Of a stretch of DNA of 64,000 nucleotides, positions 36,127 through 44,204 are shown piece by piece. Within the stretch, counting starts at the first letter, position 1. Each line of letters begins with the position of its first letter. Below the pieces are notes generated by a model. It was not told where the DNA came from and searched no databases. It saw only the letters and a program-made list of their open reading frames with translations. The DNA lies in the NCBI GenBank assembly GCA_963754065.1, contig CAVWFH010000004.1, positions 1 through 64,000 of the forward strand. The letters are read 5' to 3'. Source of the DNA: JALORV01 sp963754065. Its GTDB lineage: Bacteria; Pseudomonadota; Gammaproteobacteria; Burkholderiales; Burkholderiaceae_F. Both the position numbers and the translations under genes were made by a program.

Positions 36127-37876
36127 GTGCGCATCCTGCTGCTCGCGCACTCGTTCAACAGCCTGACGCAGCGGCTCTGGGTCGAGCTCACCGAGTGGGG
36201 ACACGATGTCTCCCTGGAACTCGATGTGAATGATGCGGTGACGATAGATGCGGTGCATCGGTTTGCGCCCGATATCGTGGTCGCCCCCTTTCTCAAGCGC
36301 GCCATTCCGGAGGATGTATGGACGCGCGTGCGCTGTCTCGTCGTGCATCCGGGGATCGTCGGCGACCGCGGTCCGTCGGCGCTCGACTGGGCAGTGCAGG
36401 AAGGCGAAGCGGGCTGGGGCGTCACGGTACTGCAGGCCAATGCCGAAATGGATGCCGGGGACATCTGGGCCAGTGCCGAGTTCGGTATGCGTTCCGTCAG
36501 CAAGGGGAGCCTGTACCGCAACGAAGTCACCGAGGCGGCTGTCAGTACGTTGCGCGACGCGCTCGAGCGAATCCAGCGGGGGATGGCACCGACCGCCCAG
36601 TCGACCTTGGCAATGACTCGCGGTCGCCTTCGTCCTCTCATGCGCCAGTCCGATCGCGCGATCGACTGGCAGCACGATCCGAGCGAGACCGTATTGCGCA
36701 AGCTGCGCGCCGCCGACGGCGTTCCCGGGGTCGCCGACGACTGCCTCGGACTCCGGGTGCACTGCTACGACGCACATCCTGAAACAACACTGCGCGGCCC
36801 ACCGGGCGCTGTCATCGCCCAGCGTCACGGCGCGATCTGTCGCGCGACGGCGGACGGTGCCGTGTGGATCACGCACCTCAAGGCTTCCGAAGACACGGAG
36901 CGACCGTTCAAGCTGCCGGCGGCCATGGTCCTCGGTGCGCGCCTGAACGGCGTGTCCGAAGTCGACGCGGCCGCGGTCGCCTCTGCCGGCCAGCACCTGG
37001 AGCGACATTCGCTATCAGGAGCTCGGCACGGTCGGAGTGCTGCATTTCAATTTCTACAACGGCGCGATGTCGACGGCCCAGTGCGAGCGGCTGCTGGCTG
37101 CCTATCGTCGGGCGTGCTGCCGACCGACCCGCGTCATCGTGCTCGCGGGTGGCGCGGACTTCTGGAGCAACGGCATACACCTCAACGTGATCGAGGCGTC
37201 CGAACAGCCTGCCGACGAGTCGTGGCGCAACATCAATGCGATCGACGACCTGGCGCTGGAGATCCTGACCACCCAGACGCACCTGACCGTGGCCGCCCTG
37301 CAGGGAAACGCGGGAGCCGGAGGCGTGTTCCTGGCACTTGCGGCGGATCGTGTGGTCGCGCGCAGCGGCATTGTGCTCAATCCGCACTACAAAGGCATGG
37401 GCAACCTGTACGGCTCGGAGTACTGGACTTATCTGCTGCCGCGTCGGCTCGGCGCTCAGGGCGCTCAATCGATCATCCAAGGCCGCTTGCCCCTCGGCGC
37501 GAAGTCTGCGACGGCCCTCGGGCTGATCGATGCCCACCATGGCGCATCGCCGGCCGAGTTCCTTGAACAGACAATCGACGAAGCGCAGGGCCTCACAACA
37601 GCGGACTTCGCTGCACGACTTGCTGCGAAGAAAGCCCGCCGTGAGAGAGACGAAGCCAGCAAGCCGCTGGCAGCCTATCGCAGTGAAGAGCTGGAGCGCA
37701 TGCGCCTGAACTTCTTCGGATTTGACTCGAGCTATCACGTCGCACGGTACAACTTCGTGCGCAAAGTGCCCAAGGCTCGCACGCCGCTCTATCTGGCGCG
37801 GCATCGATCCCGCGGTCCGGGCCCGACACCGCCGCAGACCGGCAACGCCGACCTAGTCCTGACCCACGAACACTGA
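36127..37876 (+). pseudogene. hypX: HypX (HoxX), CO-ligand synthesis enzyme, frame broken by one extra base
   Basis: HypX converts the formyl group of formyl-tetrahydrofolate via formyl-CoA to CO for the Ni-Fe site in air. The N-terminal half is a formyltransferase-like domain (RILLLAHSFNSLTQRLW, VVHPGIVGDRGPSALDWA). The C-terminal half is an enoyl-CoA hydratase-like domain (VIVLAGGADFWSNGIHLNVIEA, LQGNAGAGGVFLALAADRVVAR, LNPHYKGMGNLYGSEYWTYLLP). The frame shifts at CC (36990-36991) between them. One base fewer restores STWSDIRYQELGTVG and a protein of about 582 residues. The start is a GTG at 36127. A single fusion protein is normal for HypX, so this is one gene, not two. Confidence 0.9.
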
Positions 37877-38009
37877 GGCCCCGGCGACCGTTTCAGCCTA
37901 TTCCGGGACCTCAGTCGCGCCCGATGGTCCGCATCTGAACCGAATGGCCCCATTGGCGAACCGCGCCGGGCATCGCTAAGCTGGCCCTTCGCCAACCAGC
38001 CGCCGCATC

Positions 38010-38447
38010 ATGTCCGATTCGAACTCCTGCGTGTTCTGCCAGATCGTCGCTAGCCGACTGCCTGCGCGGATCGTTTACGAGGACAACGACCACATCGCGT
38101 TCTTTCCGCTGGAACACTTCAACCCGGGCCACGTTGTGCTGATCCCCAGGCAGCACACCGACTACCTCTTTGACCTCAGTCCCACGGACTACGCAAAGCT
38201 CTGGGCCACGGCGGCCCGCATCGCACCCGCACTGAAGGACGTGACGTCGGCGAAGCGAGTCGGTGTCGCCGTCGAAGGCTTTTCGGTGCCCCACGTGCAT
38301 GTCCACCTCGTTCCGCTGTACGCCTTCGACGATCTCAACCCGTCGCGGGCGAAGACGCTCGATGCGGCGGAAGCGGACCGCCTGCACGCACTGATCCGCG
38401 AAGCGCTGGCGAGCGAGCTGAATGGTGATGGCGCAAATATGCGGTGA
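38010..38447 (+). CDS. HIT-family nucleotide-binding hydrolase
   Basis: This 145-residue histidine-triad protein begins CVFCQIVASRLPARIVYEDND, with the catalytic HVHVHLVP motif (residues about 91-98). Members cleave or transfer nucleotide groups from dinucleotides or aminoacyl/phosphoramidate adenylates. The C-terminal half after the triad is longer than in the minimal HinT. No operon partner is evident: hypX ends 133 bases upstream and the next gene starts 139 bases downstream. Confidence 0.9.
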   Translation: MSDSNSCVFCQIVASRLPARIVYEDNDHIAFFPLEHFNPGHVVLIPRQHTDYLFDLSPTDYAKLWATAARIAPALKDVTSAKRVGVAVEGFSVPHVHVHLVPLYAFDDLNPSRAKTLDAAEADRLHALIREALASELNGDGANMR

Positions 38448-38448
38448 G

Positions 38449-38475
38449 CAACCGCAGGCACGAGGCCCGCGGTTG
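38449..38475 (+). terminator. Hairpin after the HIT gene
   Basis: CAACCGC (38449-38455) and GCGGTTG (38469-38475) form a 7-bp stem directly after the HIT gene stop. No T-run follows, so termination is only suggested by position. Confidence 0.4.
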
Positions 38476-38586
38476 GTCGTAAGCCGGTAACCGCTGAGTT
38501 GCCGACAGTCCTGCTTGGCATGAGAATCTGTCGCAAGCGGGCGTACCGAAGCACGACGACAACCCGGCCTGACTGCGGAGGCTGTC

Positions 38587-39522
38587 ATGATTGACTGGTT
38601 GTATCAGCATCCCACTCCGGTTGTCGCGGCAGTCGTGGTTGTGGCGACCGCCGTTGTGGCGGTGGGCGGCTTCACGCTTGCTCGCCGCTTCCTCACGCCA
38701 CGGTTCAAGTATCACGACGGTGTCAATGACGTCATCAGCGGCGCGCTCGGGGCCATCGGCGTGCTCTACGGCATTACGGTCGGCCTGATCACCATCGATG
38801 TGTGGCAGCGACACACCACCGCTGAAGACATTGTGGTGCGCGAGGCGGCGGCGATCCAGGTCCTGTACACGATGGTCTCGGCGGACATCGGGTCCAAGCG
38901 GGTGCCGGAGGCACCGGACCCGGCGGCGATTCGTGACGAGGCTGAGCCGACCAAGGTCCGTAAGCCCCTCGCAGAGCTGGTGTCCCGCTATCTGCGAGAC
39001 GTCATCTGCGTCTCCTGGGGCGAACAGAGAGCCGGGCTGAAGCCCAGCGCGGACTGGCGCGGGTTGCGCGACATTCGGCAAGTGGTCCTGAGCATCGAGC
39101 CGAATGAAGGCGGCCAGCAGGCACGCTACGACGCTGCGATCCAATCCCTTAACCAGCTTAACGAATTGCGACGGCTGCGCGCCGATGCGTCGAACGGCAG
39201 TCTCTCCGGGGTGATGTGGATGATCATCATTCTCGGCGCAGTGATGAGCCTGTGCCTCGTTTATCTCTTCAGGCTCGAGGATGCGAGACTGCACCTGCTA
39301 GTGGTCTCGCTGCTTTCCGGTTTCCTCGGCCTGGTATTTCTCATGATCATCCTCAATGACAGACCCTTTTATGGAACCAATGGAATCGAGCCGGATTCAT
39401 ACACGGAGCTCGGCTGGATGATCAAGCGACCGAACCCGTTCGGGCCTAAAGCAAACCCTCGGAACGACGGGAGCCCGCCCGACTGGCAGGAAGTCTGTCG
39501 GGTGCTTGTAAAGCCTCAATGA
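38587..39522 (+). CDS. DUF4239 (bestrophin-like) membrane protein
   Basis: This protein has 311 residues and four hydrophobic segments in two pairs: about 11-31 and 50-75 at the N-terminus, then 208-228 and 236-258 near the C-terminus. A hydrophilic cytoplasmic-type middle lies between them. The HDGVNDVISGALGAIGVLYGITVGL block followed by AEDIVVREAAAIQVLY is characteristic of DUF4239, described as bestrophin-like. No channel activity has been shown for this family to my knowledge. It lies just upstream of the V-type ATPase operon, but 333 bases separate them, so co-transcription is uncertain. Confidence 0.75.
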   Translation: MIDWLYQHPTPVVAAVVVVATAVVAVGGFTLARRFLTPRFKYHDGVNDVISGALGAIGVLYGITVGLITIDVWQRHTTAEDIVVREAAAIQVLYTMVSADIGSKRVPEAPDPAAIRDEAEPTKVRKPLAELVSRYLRDVICVSWGEQRAGLKPSADWRGLRDIRQVVLSIEPNEGGQQARYDAAIQSLNQLNELRRLRADASNGSLSGVMWMIIILGAVMSLCLVYLFRLEDARLHLLVVSLLSGFLGLVFLMIILNDRPFYGTNGIEPDSYTELGWMIKRPNPFGPKANPRNDGSPPDWQEVCRVLVKPQ

Positions 39523-39855
39523 AGCAATGAGTCCCCTTCCCTGGAACGGCCGACCTATGGCCGCACAAACGTGCACGGCCGCCGCCGGTCAGGGTGCCGT
39601 GACAGCAGCGGGCCGGAACGTGACCTCGCCACGAGCATCGAGATTCGGAATCGATCACCTTCGAAATTCCGGGAATGTTGGCGTGCCAAACCGGCGCGGA
39701 GCACCGTAATCCGTCAAGTCAGTTGGGTGGCAATCGCCCTGATCGGCGCCCCGTTGCTCTGAGACAAGTCCGCCCCCGCACGCCCCCGTATAAATGGCTT
39801 GGCCAGAGGACGGGCCGGGTTGCGGATGCCGACCTCTGTGCAGAGGGGGCGAGCG
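39523..39855 (+). other. Leader region of the V-type ATPase operon
   Basis: This stretch of 333 bases before the first ATPase gene contains no supported gene and presumably holds its promoter. TATAAA occurs at 39790 but no -35 box lies at proper spacing. Alternative in-frame starts for the following gene (39799 TTG, 39826 ATG) fall inside this stretch. Confidence 0.4.
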
Positions 39856-40203
39856 GTGGCAGCACATGCTGATGCCACGTCTGCTGCACGCGTGGACGAG
39901 GCAATCGTACGGGTCCTTGAGGCGGAACAGGCGGCTCGGACAGCCGTCGTGCAGTACTCATCCGATGCCGATGAGATCCGTGCGCAGGCACGTGTCCGCG
40001 CACACGCCATTGCAGAGCGCGCCGCCGAGCGCGTCGCCCGCGTCCACCGCTGGACCGATGCCGCAATTCGTGTACGCGTCGACCAGATGAATCGTGAACG
40101 GTCGGCGCTGCAGGGCGCCGAACCGGTCGATCCTGAGGAGCCCGCTCGCGTCATAAACGCGCTTGACCGGCTTGCGGCGGAACTCAGTGGCGGCACGGAA
40201 TGA
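39856..40203 (+). CDS. V/A-type ATPase peripheral stalk subunit, G/H-like
   Basis: This is a small charged, mostly helical protein (about 115 residues) opening the ATPase operon. ARVDEAIVRVLEAEQAARTAVVQYSSDADEIRAQARVRAHAIAERAAERVARVHRWTD is a predicted coiled coil of the kind seen in subunit G/H (NtpF) or F-type b stalks. It would pair with subunit E to hold the catalytic head. The GTG at 39856 has GAGGGGG six bases upstream and is preferred. ATG 39826 or TTG 39799 would add ten or nineteen residues. It overlaps subunit C by 4 bases. Confidence 0.7.
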   Translation: MAAHADATSAARVDEAIVRVLEAEQAARTAVVQYSSDADEIRAQARVRAHAIAERAAERVARVHRWTDAAIRVRVDQMNRERSALQGAEPVDPEEPARVINALDRLAAELSGGTE

Positions 40204-41030
40204 TCTCCGGGCTGACGCTCGACTATGCGTACGCGCGGGTGGCCGCGCGGATCGCACAACGCCCGGACGAGAGGCTGTGGCTGCAATTGCGCTCTGCCCG
40301 CACTGTGCCTGCGCTGCTCGAGGCGGTGCGTGCCTCGGCAGCCGCATCCACTGTCTCGGGCATTCCTCAGACGGGCGACGCGGAGGTCATCGAGCAGGCC
40401 TTCAGGCAGCAACTGCGTACACGCATCGACGAGGTCGCCGCCTGGTCCCCCGACGCGTGGCAGACGGCGGTGCGTTATACGCGCCATCTCCTCGATCTGC
40501 CTGCGGTTGCACATCTGCTGCGGGAGGAAGCGCCTCCTCGGTGGATGGCGGGCGATGCAGCGCTCTCGAGCTATGTGCACGACCTTCGCACGGAACGTCG
40601 CGCTGCGCTCCTCGCCGGGCCGCTGGCGCCCATTGTCCGCGCCTTCGAGGATGAAACACCGGCCCGCGAGGCGACGGAGCCCCTAGCACGCACGCTACGT
40701 CGCGTCCGGGCGGGGCCGGCGATTCACCGCGCGATCGCGGCCTGGGAGAACGAGTGGCGGGCGCGCTGGCCGCGGGTTGCCGGCGACGTCGCGATGTCGA
40801 TCGACAACGTGGCGCAGGTTACGCGGCGACACGTGCTGTCCTTTGGAACGCTGGTGCCGGACGACACGGCTGCCGCGCGGCAGGGCCTCGCTACGCGGCT
40901 GATTGCACTGCTGCACCGGGCAGCCGCCCAGCCTGCGGCGATGTTTGCCTATCTCGCGCTGTTCGCGCTCGACATCGAACGGCTGCGCGGCGAGTTTGTC
41001 GTCCGTGCCCGACTGGGGGGTCCGGCATGA
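40200..41030 (+). CDS. atpC: V/A-type ATPase subunit C (V0 subunit d-like)
   Basis: This 276-residue protein is placed where subunit C/d lies in other bacterial V-ATPase operons. It is alpha-helical and soluble, starting ISGLTLDYAYARVAARIAQRPDERLW, which matches the opening of the AC39/V0D family (early 'YAYARVRA' motif). It forms the socket joining the central stalk to the membrane ring. Sequence conservation in this family is weak, so the assignment depends partly on operon position. Start and stop overlap with both neighbours. Confidence 0.75.
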   Translation: MISGLTLDYAYARVAARIAQRPDERLWLQLRSARTVPALLEAVRASAAASTVSGIPQTGDAEVIEQAFRQQLRTRIDEVAAWSPDAWQTAVRYTRHLLDLPAVAHLLREEAPPRWMAGDAALSSYVHDLRTERRAALLAGPLAPIVRAFEDETPAREATEPLARTLRRVRAGPAIHRAIAAWENEWRARWPRVAGDVAMSIDNVAQVTRRHVLSFGTLVPDDTAAARQGLATRLIALLHRAAAQPAAMFAYLALFALDIERLRGEFVVRARLGGPA

Positions 41031-42826
41031 TCCGCCCGCAACCCTGCTCGTGGTTCGAGATCATGGTGGCGCGGGATGATGCCTTCATCGCGCTCGAAGC
41101 GCTCGCGGCCGCCGGCTGTATCGAGGTCGAGTGGCATCAGGCCGACGCGCCCGGAGCGGCCATGCCGCAGGACCTGTTGAAGTCGTACAACGCACTGACG
41201 CGCAAGTACCGTCCGTACTGGCCCGTGCCCTCGACCATCCTGGAGGCCGAACGTCGTGCGCCTGCCGACGCACTGTCCGGCGGCGTGGCGGTCCTGCAGG
41301 CCTGGGCGAAAGCCGCCGATGCGCTGATCGCCCGGCTGCAGCAGGCCGAAGCGGAAGCGGCCGAACTCGAGCTGGCCGCCACGGCACTGCGCGAGATGGC
41401 CGACAGCCGGGTCGACTTTTCTGCACTCGCGCGCGCCGACCACGGCGTGACCGCGGCCCTTTTCGCACTTCCGCTGGGCGTTGAGATCGACATTCCGGAA
41501 GACACGATCACGCGCCTCGCAGCGCTCGCGACGGAGCAATTGCTGCTGGTGATCGGACCGCCCGAAGCCGTCGAGCGCATCGGTCGAGCAGTCGCGGAAG
41601 TCAATGGTCGCCGCGCCCGCTTTCCGGACTGGCTGCAACCGAGCGCTGCGGCCAACCTGTCGATGGTCGCCGAACGACGTGCCGAACGCCAGGCGGTGAT
41701 CGCACAGCTCCGCGCCGAGGTCGACGCGCTCGCGCAGCAGCACGGCGTGGCCCATGCACTGGGCACCATTGCGCGCGCCACCTGGTGTTTCGAGCACGGC
41801 GGCGCAATCGATGAAGGCGATGTATTTGCGCGCATCACCGGCTGGACCGCCGACCGTGCGCAGGTGGTGCAGGCACTGGAAGCGAGCGACGCGCGTGCCC
41901 TGGCCACCTTTCCGCGTGCACCGCGCGGCGCACGTGCGCCGCTGGTGCTACGCAATCCGTGGTGGGCACAGCCGTTCGAGGTGTTCACGCGACTGGTCGG
42001 CATGCCCAGCGCGAGCGGCGCCGATCCGAGCGTGCTGCTGGCCCTCGCGGTGCCACTGATCTTCGGCTACATGTTCGGAGACGTCGGCCAGGGGCTGGTG
42101 CTGGCCGCCGTGGGCTGGTTCCTGCGCAAGCGCCTCCCTGTGCTGCGGCTGCTGGTGCCCGGCGGCCTAGCGGCGGCACTTTTCGGCTTCGTGTTCGGTG
42201 CCGTGTTCACGCTGGAACATGTCATCGCACCGTGGTGGTTGCATCCGATCGAGCAACCCTTGCCCGTGCTGCTGGTGCCGATCTTCGGCGGCGCCGCGCT
42301 GCTTGCACTGGGCCTGCTGCTCGGTGCACTGGAAGCCTGGTGGGAGAGCCGCTTCGATCACTGGCTGCGCGACGATGTACCGGTGCTGCTCGCCCTCACC
42401 GGCGCACTGGCGGGATTCCTCGATCCGCGGGCGTGGTGGCTGGTGCTGGCTGCGGCCGCTTGGGCCATCGTGGCCGGCGCCCTCGATAAACGCAGTGCAA
42501 AGGCGGCGCTGGGTGCCCTCGGCGAATGGGTCGAACACACGATCCAGATACTGATCAACACGCTGTCGTTCGCGCGGGTCGGCGCCTTCGCACTCGCGCA
42601 CGCCGGCCTGTCGTCGGCCGTGGTCGCGCTCGCCTCGGCGGGTGGAAATCGCTTCGCCTACGTGCTGATCCTGATCATCGGCAACGTGCTGATCCTGGTC
42701 GTCGAAGGTCTCGTGGTGTCGATCCAGACCACGCGGCTCGTCCTGTTCGAATTCTTCACCCGGTTCTTTCGTCCCGAGGGGCGCGAGTTTCGACCGCTCG
42801 CCGCTCCGCCCGTCACCCATCACTGA
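41027..42826 (+). CDS. atpI: V/A-type ATPase subunit I (a-subunit homologue, ion channel half)
   Basis: This membrane stator subunit (599 residues) provides the half-channels next to the rotor ring. The N-terminal 320 residues are soluble, with coiled-coil stretches. The C-terminal part has about seven or eight helices, beginning PSVLLALAVPLIFGYMFGDVGQGLVL, the family hallmark. A later helix, NTLSFARVGAFALAHAGLSSAVV, contains the essential arginine equivalent. It is somewhat shorter than the 650 residues common in archaea. The start overlaps the subunit C stop. Confidence 0.92.
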   Translation: MIRPQPCSWFEIMVARDDAFIALEALAAAGCIEVEWHQADAPGAAMPQDLLKSYNALTRKYRPYWPVPSTILEAERRAPADALSGGVAVLQAWAKAADALIARLQQAEAEAAELELAATALREMADSRVDFSALARADHGVTAALFALPLGVEIDIPEDTITRLAALATEQLLLVIGPPEAVERIGRAVAEVNGRRARFPDWLQPSAAANLSMVAERRAERQAVIAQLRAEVDALAQQHGVAHALGTIARATWCFEHGGAIDEGDVFARITGWTADRAQVVQALEASDARALATFPRAPRGARAPLVLRNPWWAQPFEVFTRLVGMPSASGADPSVLLALAVPLIFGYMFGDVGQGLVLAAVGWFLRKRLPVLRLLVPGGLAAALFGFVFGAVFTLEHVIAPWWLHPIEQPLPVLLVPIFGGAALLALGLLLGALEAWWESRFDHWLRDDVPVLLALTGALAGFLDPRAWWLVLAAAAWAIVAGALDKRSAKAALGALGEWVEHTIQILINTLSFARVGAFALAHAGLSSAVVALASAGGNRFAYVLILIIGNVLILVVEGLVVSIQTTRLVLFEFFTRFFRPEGREFRPLAAPPVTHH

Positions 42827-42835
42827 GGAGTCATC

Positions 42836-43183
42836 ATGCGTCGCTTCGCTCTACCGCTGCTGCTGATCGCCGGAGCAGCCGTGCTCGCTGCGCTCGGCAC
42901 TGCAATGCTCGCCTTCCCCGAGTCGGCATCGGCGCAGGCAGCTGCGCGCACGGCGCTGCCACCCGACGCGTGGACCTGGGGCCTCGTGTCGGCCGCGCTC
43001 GCCACGGCCGCTTCGTCTATCGCTGGGGGATACGCGGTGGCAAAGCTCGGCGCAGCCGCTGTCGGGGCACTGGCGGAGAAGCCGGACCTCTTCGGGCGCC
43101 TGCTGATCTTCGTCGGACTGGCTGAGGGCATCGCCATTTACGGCGTGATCATCTCGATCCTGATCCTCAACCGCCTGGCCTGA
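42836..43183 (+). CDS. atpK: V/A-type ATPase subunit K (rotor-ring proteolipid)
   Basis: This is the c-ring subunit (115 residues). A first hydrophobic segment (LPLLLIAGAAVLAALGTAML) may be a leader or an extra helix ending near SASA. It is followed by the usual hairpin: WGLVSAALATAASSIAGGYAVAKLG, the loop AEKPDLFG, and RLLIFVGLAEGIAIYGVIISILIL with the ion-binding Glu (GLAEGIA). The glutamine and the hydroxyl residue next to Glu, typical of Na+-binding rings, are absent, which suggests proton coupling (inference). Confidence 0.92.
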   Translation: MRRFALPLLLIAGAAVLAALGTAMLAFPESASAQAAARTALPPDAWTWGLVSAALATAASSIAGGYAVAKLGAAAVGALAEKPDLFGRLLIFVGLAEGIAIYGVIISILILNRLA

Positions 43184-43206
43184 GCCGCACGGCTGGATCG
43201 AGCACC

Positions 43207-43500
43207 ATGGGCGCGTTTGCTTACGTCGGCAATGCGGTGGATGCCGCAGGGTACCGGCTGGCCGGAGTGCAGTCGTGGGCGCCCGACCGGGGTGCCGAAC
43301 TGGCTGCGTTCCGAGCCGCGCGGGCGAACGCTGAAGCCGTGTTCATCACGCTGGCCGTGGCCGAGCAACTGCCACGCGCCGAACTGGATGTTGCGCTCGC
43401 AGGCGATCGGCCCGTCGTCGTGCTGATCCCGGAGTCCACTGGCGCGAACCCGCTCGAGCCAGCGGAGCGGGCGCGCATGCAGCTTGGACTCGAACCCTGA
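43207..43500 (+). CDS. atpF: V/A-type ATPase subunit F
   Basis: This 97-residue protein fits subunit F of the central stalk. It has a Rossmann-like pattern with AYVGNAVDAAGYRLAGVQSW, then VFITLAVAEQLPRAELD, then PVVVLIPES, the three blocks that align in this short family. Subunit F sits beside D and can act as a regulator of ATP hydrolysis. It lies between K and E, as in other bacterial operons. Confidence 0.82.
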   Translation: MGAFAYVGNAVDAAGYRLAGVQSWAPDRGAELAAFRAARANAEAVFITLAVAEQLPRAELDVALAGDRPVVVLIPESTGANPLEPAERARMQLGLEP

Positions 43501-43510
43501 GCAACGCCGG

Positions 43511-44128
43511 ATGAACCTCGAACACCGCGTGACGGCGCTACTGGACCTGGTCGAGCAGTTCCGCGCCCGACGCCAGGCCGAACTGATCGATCCGGCCCGC
43601 GCGGAAGCGCGCGAGACGATCCGCACGGCGCTGGCCGAGTCACGCCGGCGCGTTCGCACCGCCATCGCGGAAGAGCGCAAGCGCTACGCCGCCGAAGTCG
43701 GCGCGGTCGAAGCCGCGCTGGCCACGGATCGCCGACTCGCCAGCCAACGCCATTCGGTCCGACTGCTCGGCGCCGCGTGGCACGCGTTGCGGGAGCGCCT
43801 GGTCGCACGCTGGGACAATGCCGAAACGCGCGCTCAGTGGGTCATGGCCCACCTGGACCGAGCTCTCAAGGCGGTGCCCCATCACGCGTCGGGCTGGCAG
43901 ATCGAACATCATCCGGCCTGGAGCGAAAACGAGCGCGCGCACGCCCGCGAGCGCCTGCGCATCGAAGGAGTGATGCCAGTGCAGTTCGACACGGCCGTCG
44001 GCATTGCCGCCGGCTTCCGCGTCGTCAGCGGCCACAACGTCCTTGACGCGACACTCGAAGGCCTGGTCGCGGACCGTACCCAGCTGGAAGGCCGCCTGCT
44101 TCATCACCTTGAACCGGAGCCGCACTGA
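43511..44128 (+). CDS. atpE: V/A-type ATPase subunit E (peripheral stalk)
   Basis: This protein (205 residues) has a helical N-terminal half rich in Arg, Glu and Ala (LLDLVEQFRARRQAELIDPARAEARETIRTALAESRRRVRTA) and a globular C-terminal half (FDTAVGIAAGFRVVSGHNVLDATLEGLVADRTQLEGRLLH), the build of subunit E. It links head to stator with the G-like subunit. The ATG at 43511 is chosen; an in-frame TTG at 43484 would overlap subunit F. A 76-base gap follows before subunit A, the largest gap inside the operon. Confidence 0.8.
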   Translation: MNLEHRVTALLDLVEQFRARRQAELIDPARAEARETIRTALAESRRRVRTAIAEERKRYAAEVGAVEAALATDRRLASQRHSVRLLGAAWHALRERLVARWDNAETRAQWVMAHLDRALKAVPHHASGWQIEHHPAWSENERAHARERLRIEGVMPVQFDTAVGIAAGFRVVSGHNVLDATLEGLVADRTQLEGRLLHHLEPEPH

Positions 44129-44204
44129 TGTCACGCAGCATCCTTCCGGGATCGCCCTGCCTTGCGCCGGTCAATGCGACCGGCCGAGTCGAGACGGAGT
44201 TCGC

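Noticed and set aside
36127..37876. Two separate genes, a formyltransferase and an enoyl-CoA hydratase
   Set aside because: HypX is normally a fusion of exactly these domains, and removing one base at 36990-36991 joins them without gap.
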